NCBI RefSeq assembly: GCF_000332235.1
Contig: NZ_CM001775.1
Coordinates: forward strand, 923,630-987,629
DNA from: Geminocystis herdmanii PCC 6308
GTDB lineage: Bacteria; Cyanobacteriota; Cyanobacteriia; Cyanobacteriales; Cyanobacteriaceae
DNA: 64,000 nucleotides
Direction: 5' to 3'
Each line of letters begins with the position of its first letter. Within the stretch, counting starts at the first letter, position 1. Below, one piece after another: positions 63,271-64,000 of the stretch. Under the pieces are notes generated by a model, which had not been told where the DNA came from, did not search any database, and saw nothing but the letters and a program-made list of their open reading frames with translations. The translations under genes were made by a program, and so were the position numbers.

Positions 63271-64000
63271 ATGAATAAGTTAACACAAAAATTTTTAACA
63301 ATGTTGAAAATTCCTTCAACATCAGGTAATATTGTTGCGAATAAATCAACTAATAATAATGCTAATAAACCAATCAATCAAGGTATTTCGATCGCAATTA
63401 TTTTAGCTTCTTTAGGGATAACTTATTTACCGCCTTTTTTTGGACTGAAAACTAATATAACTATAGTTAGTGGCACAGAATTAAAAGAAGTTTTGGAGGA
63501 GATAGAGAAAAAATTTGAGCAAGAAAATCCCCAGATTAATTTAGATTTAAAGTTTCAAGGCTCACAGGATATTATTACTAATTTTATTGATGAAAAAAAT
63601 GATTTTAATTCAACTATTTTAATCCCTGCTAATGGTGAATTAATTAATGAATTAGAAACTAAATTAAAAGCCCAAGGGGAAACAAAAATATTTTATAATC
63701 CTCCTCAAGCCTTAGCTAAAACTTTATTAGTAGCTATTGCTTGGGAAGAAAGAGGAAAGGTTTTATTTCCTGATAATAAGTTTAATTGGCAAACTTTAGA
63801 AAATGCTTTAATTACCAGAAATTGGGATAAATTAGGGGGTAAAAAAACATGGGGTAGTTTTGATTTTATCACCACTGATCCCACTCGATCGAACTCTGGT
63901 CAATTAACTTTAAGTTTATGGGCAAAAAGTGAGTTAAATCAAAATAATTTAACGGTAAATGATGTTAATAATCCAGAAATAAGCAAACTTTTCCAACTTA
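63271..64000 (+). CDS. Substrate-binding protein related to the VWA lipoprotein (partial)
   Basis: An open frame from ATG 63271 (MNKLTQKFLTMLKIPSTSG) to the window end, at least 243 codons. A hydrophobic segment (GISIAIILASLGITYLPPFFG) at residues about 38-58 is an anchor or late signal. The part seen matches the substrate-binding half of the 60411 protein, including TTDPTRSNSGQLTLSLW and SGTELKEVLEEIEKKFEQENP. A VWA domain may follow beyond the window, as in the paralogue. It is incomplete, so its full form cannot be stated. Confidence 0.75.
   Translation, partial: MNKLTQKFLTMLKIPSTSGNIVANKSTNNNANKPINQGISIAIILASLGITYLPPFFGLKTNITIVSGTELKEVLEEIEKKFEQENPQINLDLKFQGSQDIITNFIDEKNDFNSTILIPANGELINELETKLKAQGETKIFYNPPQALAKTLLVAIAWEERGKVLFPDNKFNWQTLENALITRNWDKLGGKKTWGSFDFITTDPTRSNSGQLTLSLWAKSELNQNNLTVNDVNNPEISKLFQL

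Overview
The window reads as a piece of chromosome from a low-GC, phycobilisome-bearing unicellular-type cyanobacterium, perhaps of the Cyanobacterium/Geminocystis kind. The lineage is an inference. It rests on a 29-codon petN, an nblA gene, PATAN, Get3d-like, Hps-type pseudopilin and RRM (Rbp) proteins, and dozens of CGATCG motifs, mostly as TCGATCGA rather than the classic HIP1 GCGATCGC. No rRNA, CRISPR array or intact insertion sequence was seen. One tRNA, Ser(CGA), is present at 6284-6370.

Layout. 0-9.2 kb: an SRPBCC protein, a YefM/YoeB toxin-antitoxin pair, an NDH-2 type dehydrogenase, lipA, hslO, a STAS protein, an RRM protein, tRNA-Ser and katG. 9.7-14.7 kb: an Hps-like operon of four pseudopilins. 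15.3-24 kb: prmC, an Rpn-type protein, a two-domain CbiX chelatase, nblA, an Rbp3-like RRM protein, prfB with its programmed frameshift, an HTH/GrpE-like protein and a PATAN protein. 24-32 kb: Get3d with DUF2862, an alpha/beta hydrolase, two TerD proteins, a DUF2993 protein, petN with a tiny membrane protein, and an HlyD-type adaptor. 32-47 kb: a FAD/Rieske oxidoreductase, an amidase, a PP2C phosphatase, a MazG-like/acyl-CoA-dehydrogenase-like fusion, a pentapeptide protein, an LpxB-related protein, fbp, an RND pump and rsmD.

47-64 kb is accessory in character: a decayed asparagine-synthase gene and a split ABC transporter, a cluster of whole and damaged PIN and HEPN/nucleotidyltransferase modules, pcrA, a single-chain MmeI-like restriction-modification enzyme, three tandem copies of a PIN toxin/antitoxin-like pair, and an operon of substrate-binding/von Willebrand proteins that runs off the end.

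The most striking property is the density of small non-autonomous repeats. Three MITE-like families can be defined from their inverted termini and target duplications: A (ACCTGAGTTCG ends, 6-7 bp duplications), B (TA-GGGTTTGCTGAA ends) and C (CAATACTGCTCGGTTA ends, 8-10 bp duplications). Heptanucleotide tandem repeats and short palindromes are also common. They repeatedly lie at gene 3' ends and supply stop codons or C-terminal residues (katG, the HlyD adaptor, the FAD/Rieske gene, lipA, the amidase, the RND pump), and two lie in frame inside coding regions. The best candidates for something new are the tripled PIN modules with an invariant toxin 3' half and variable interface segments, the MazG/ACAD fusion, and this remodelling of gene ends by miniature repeats.
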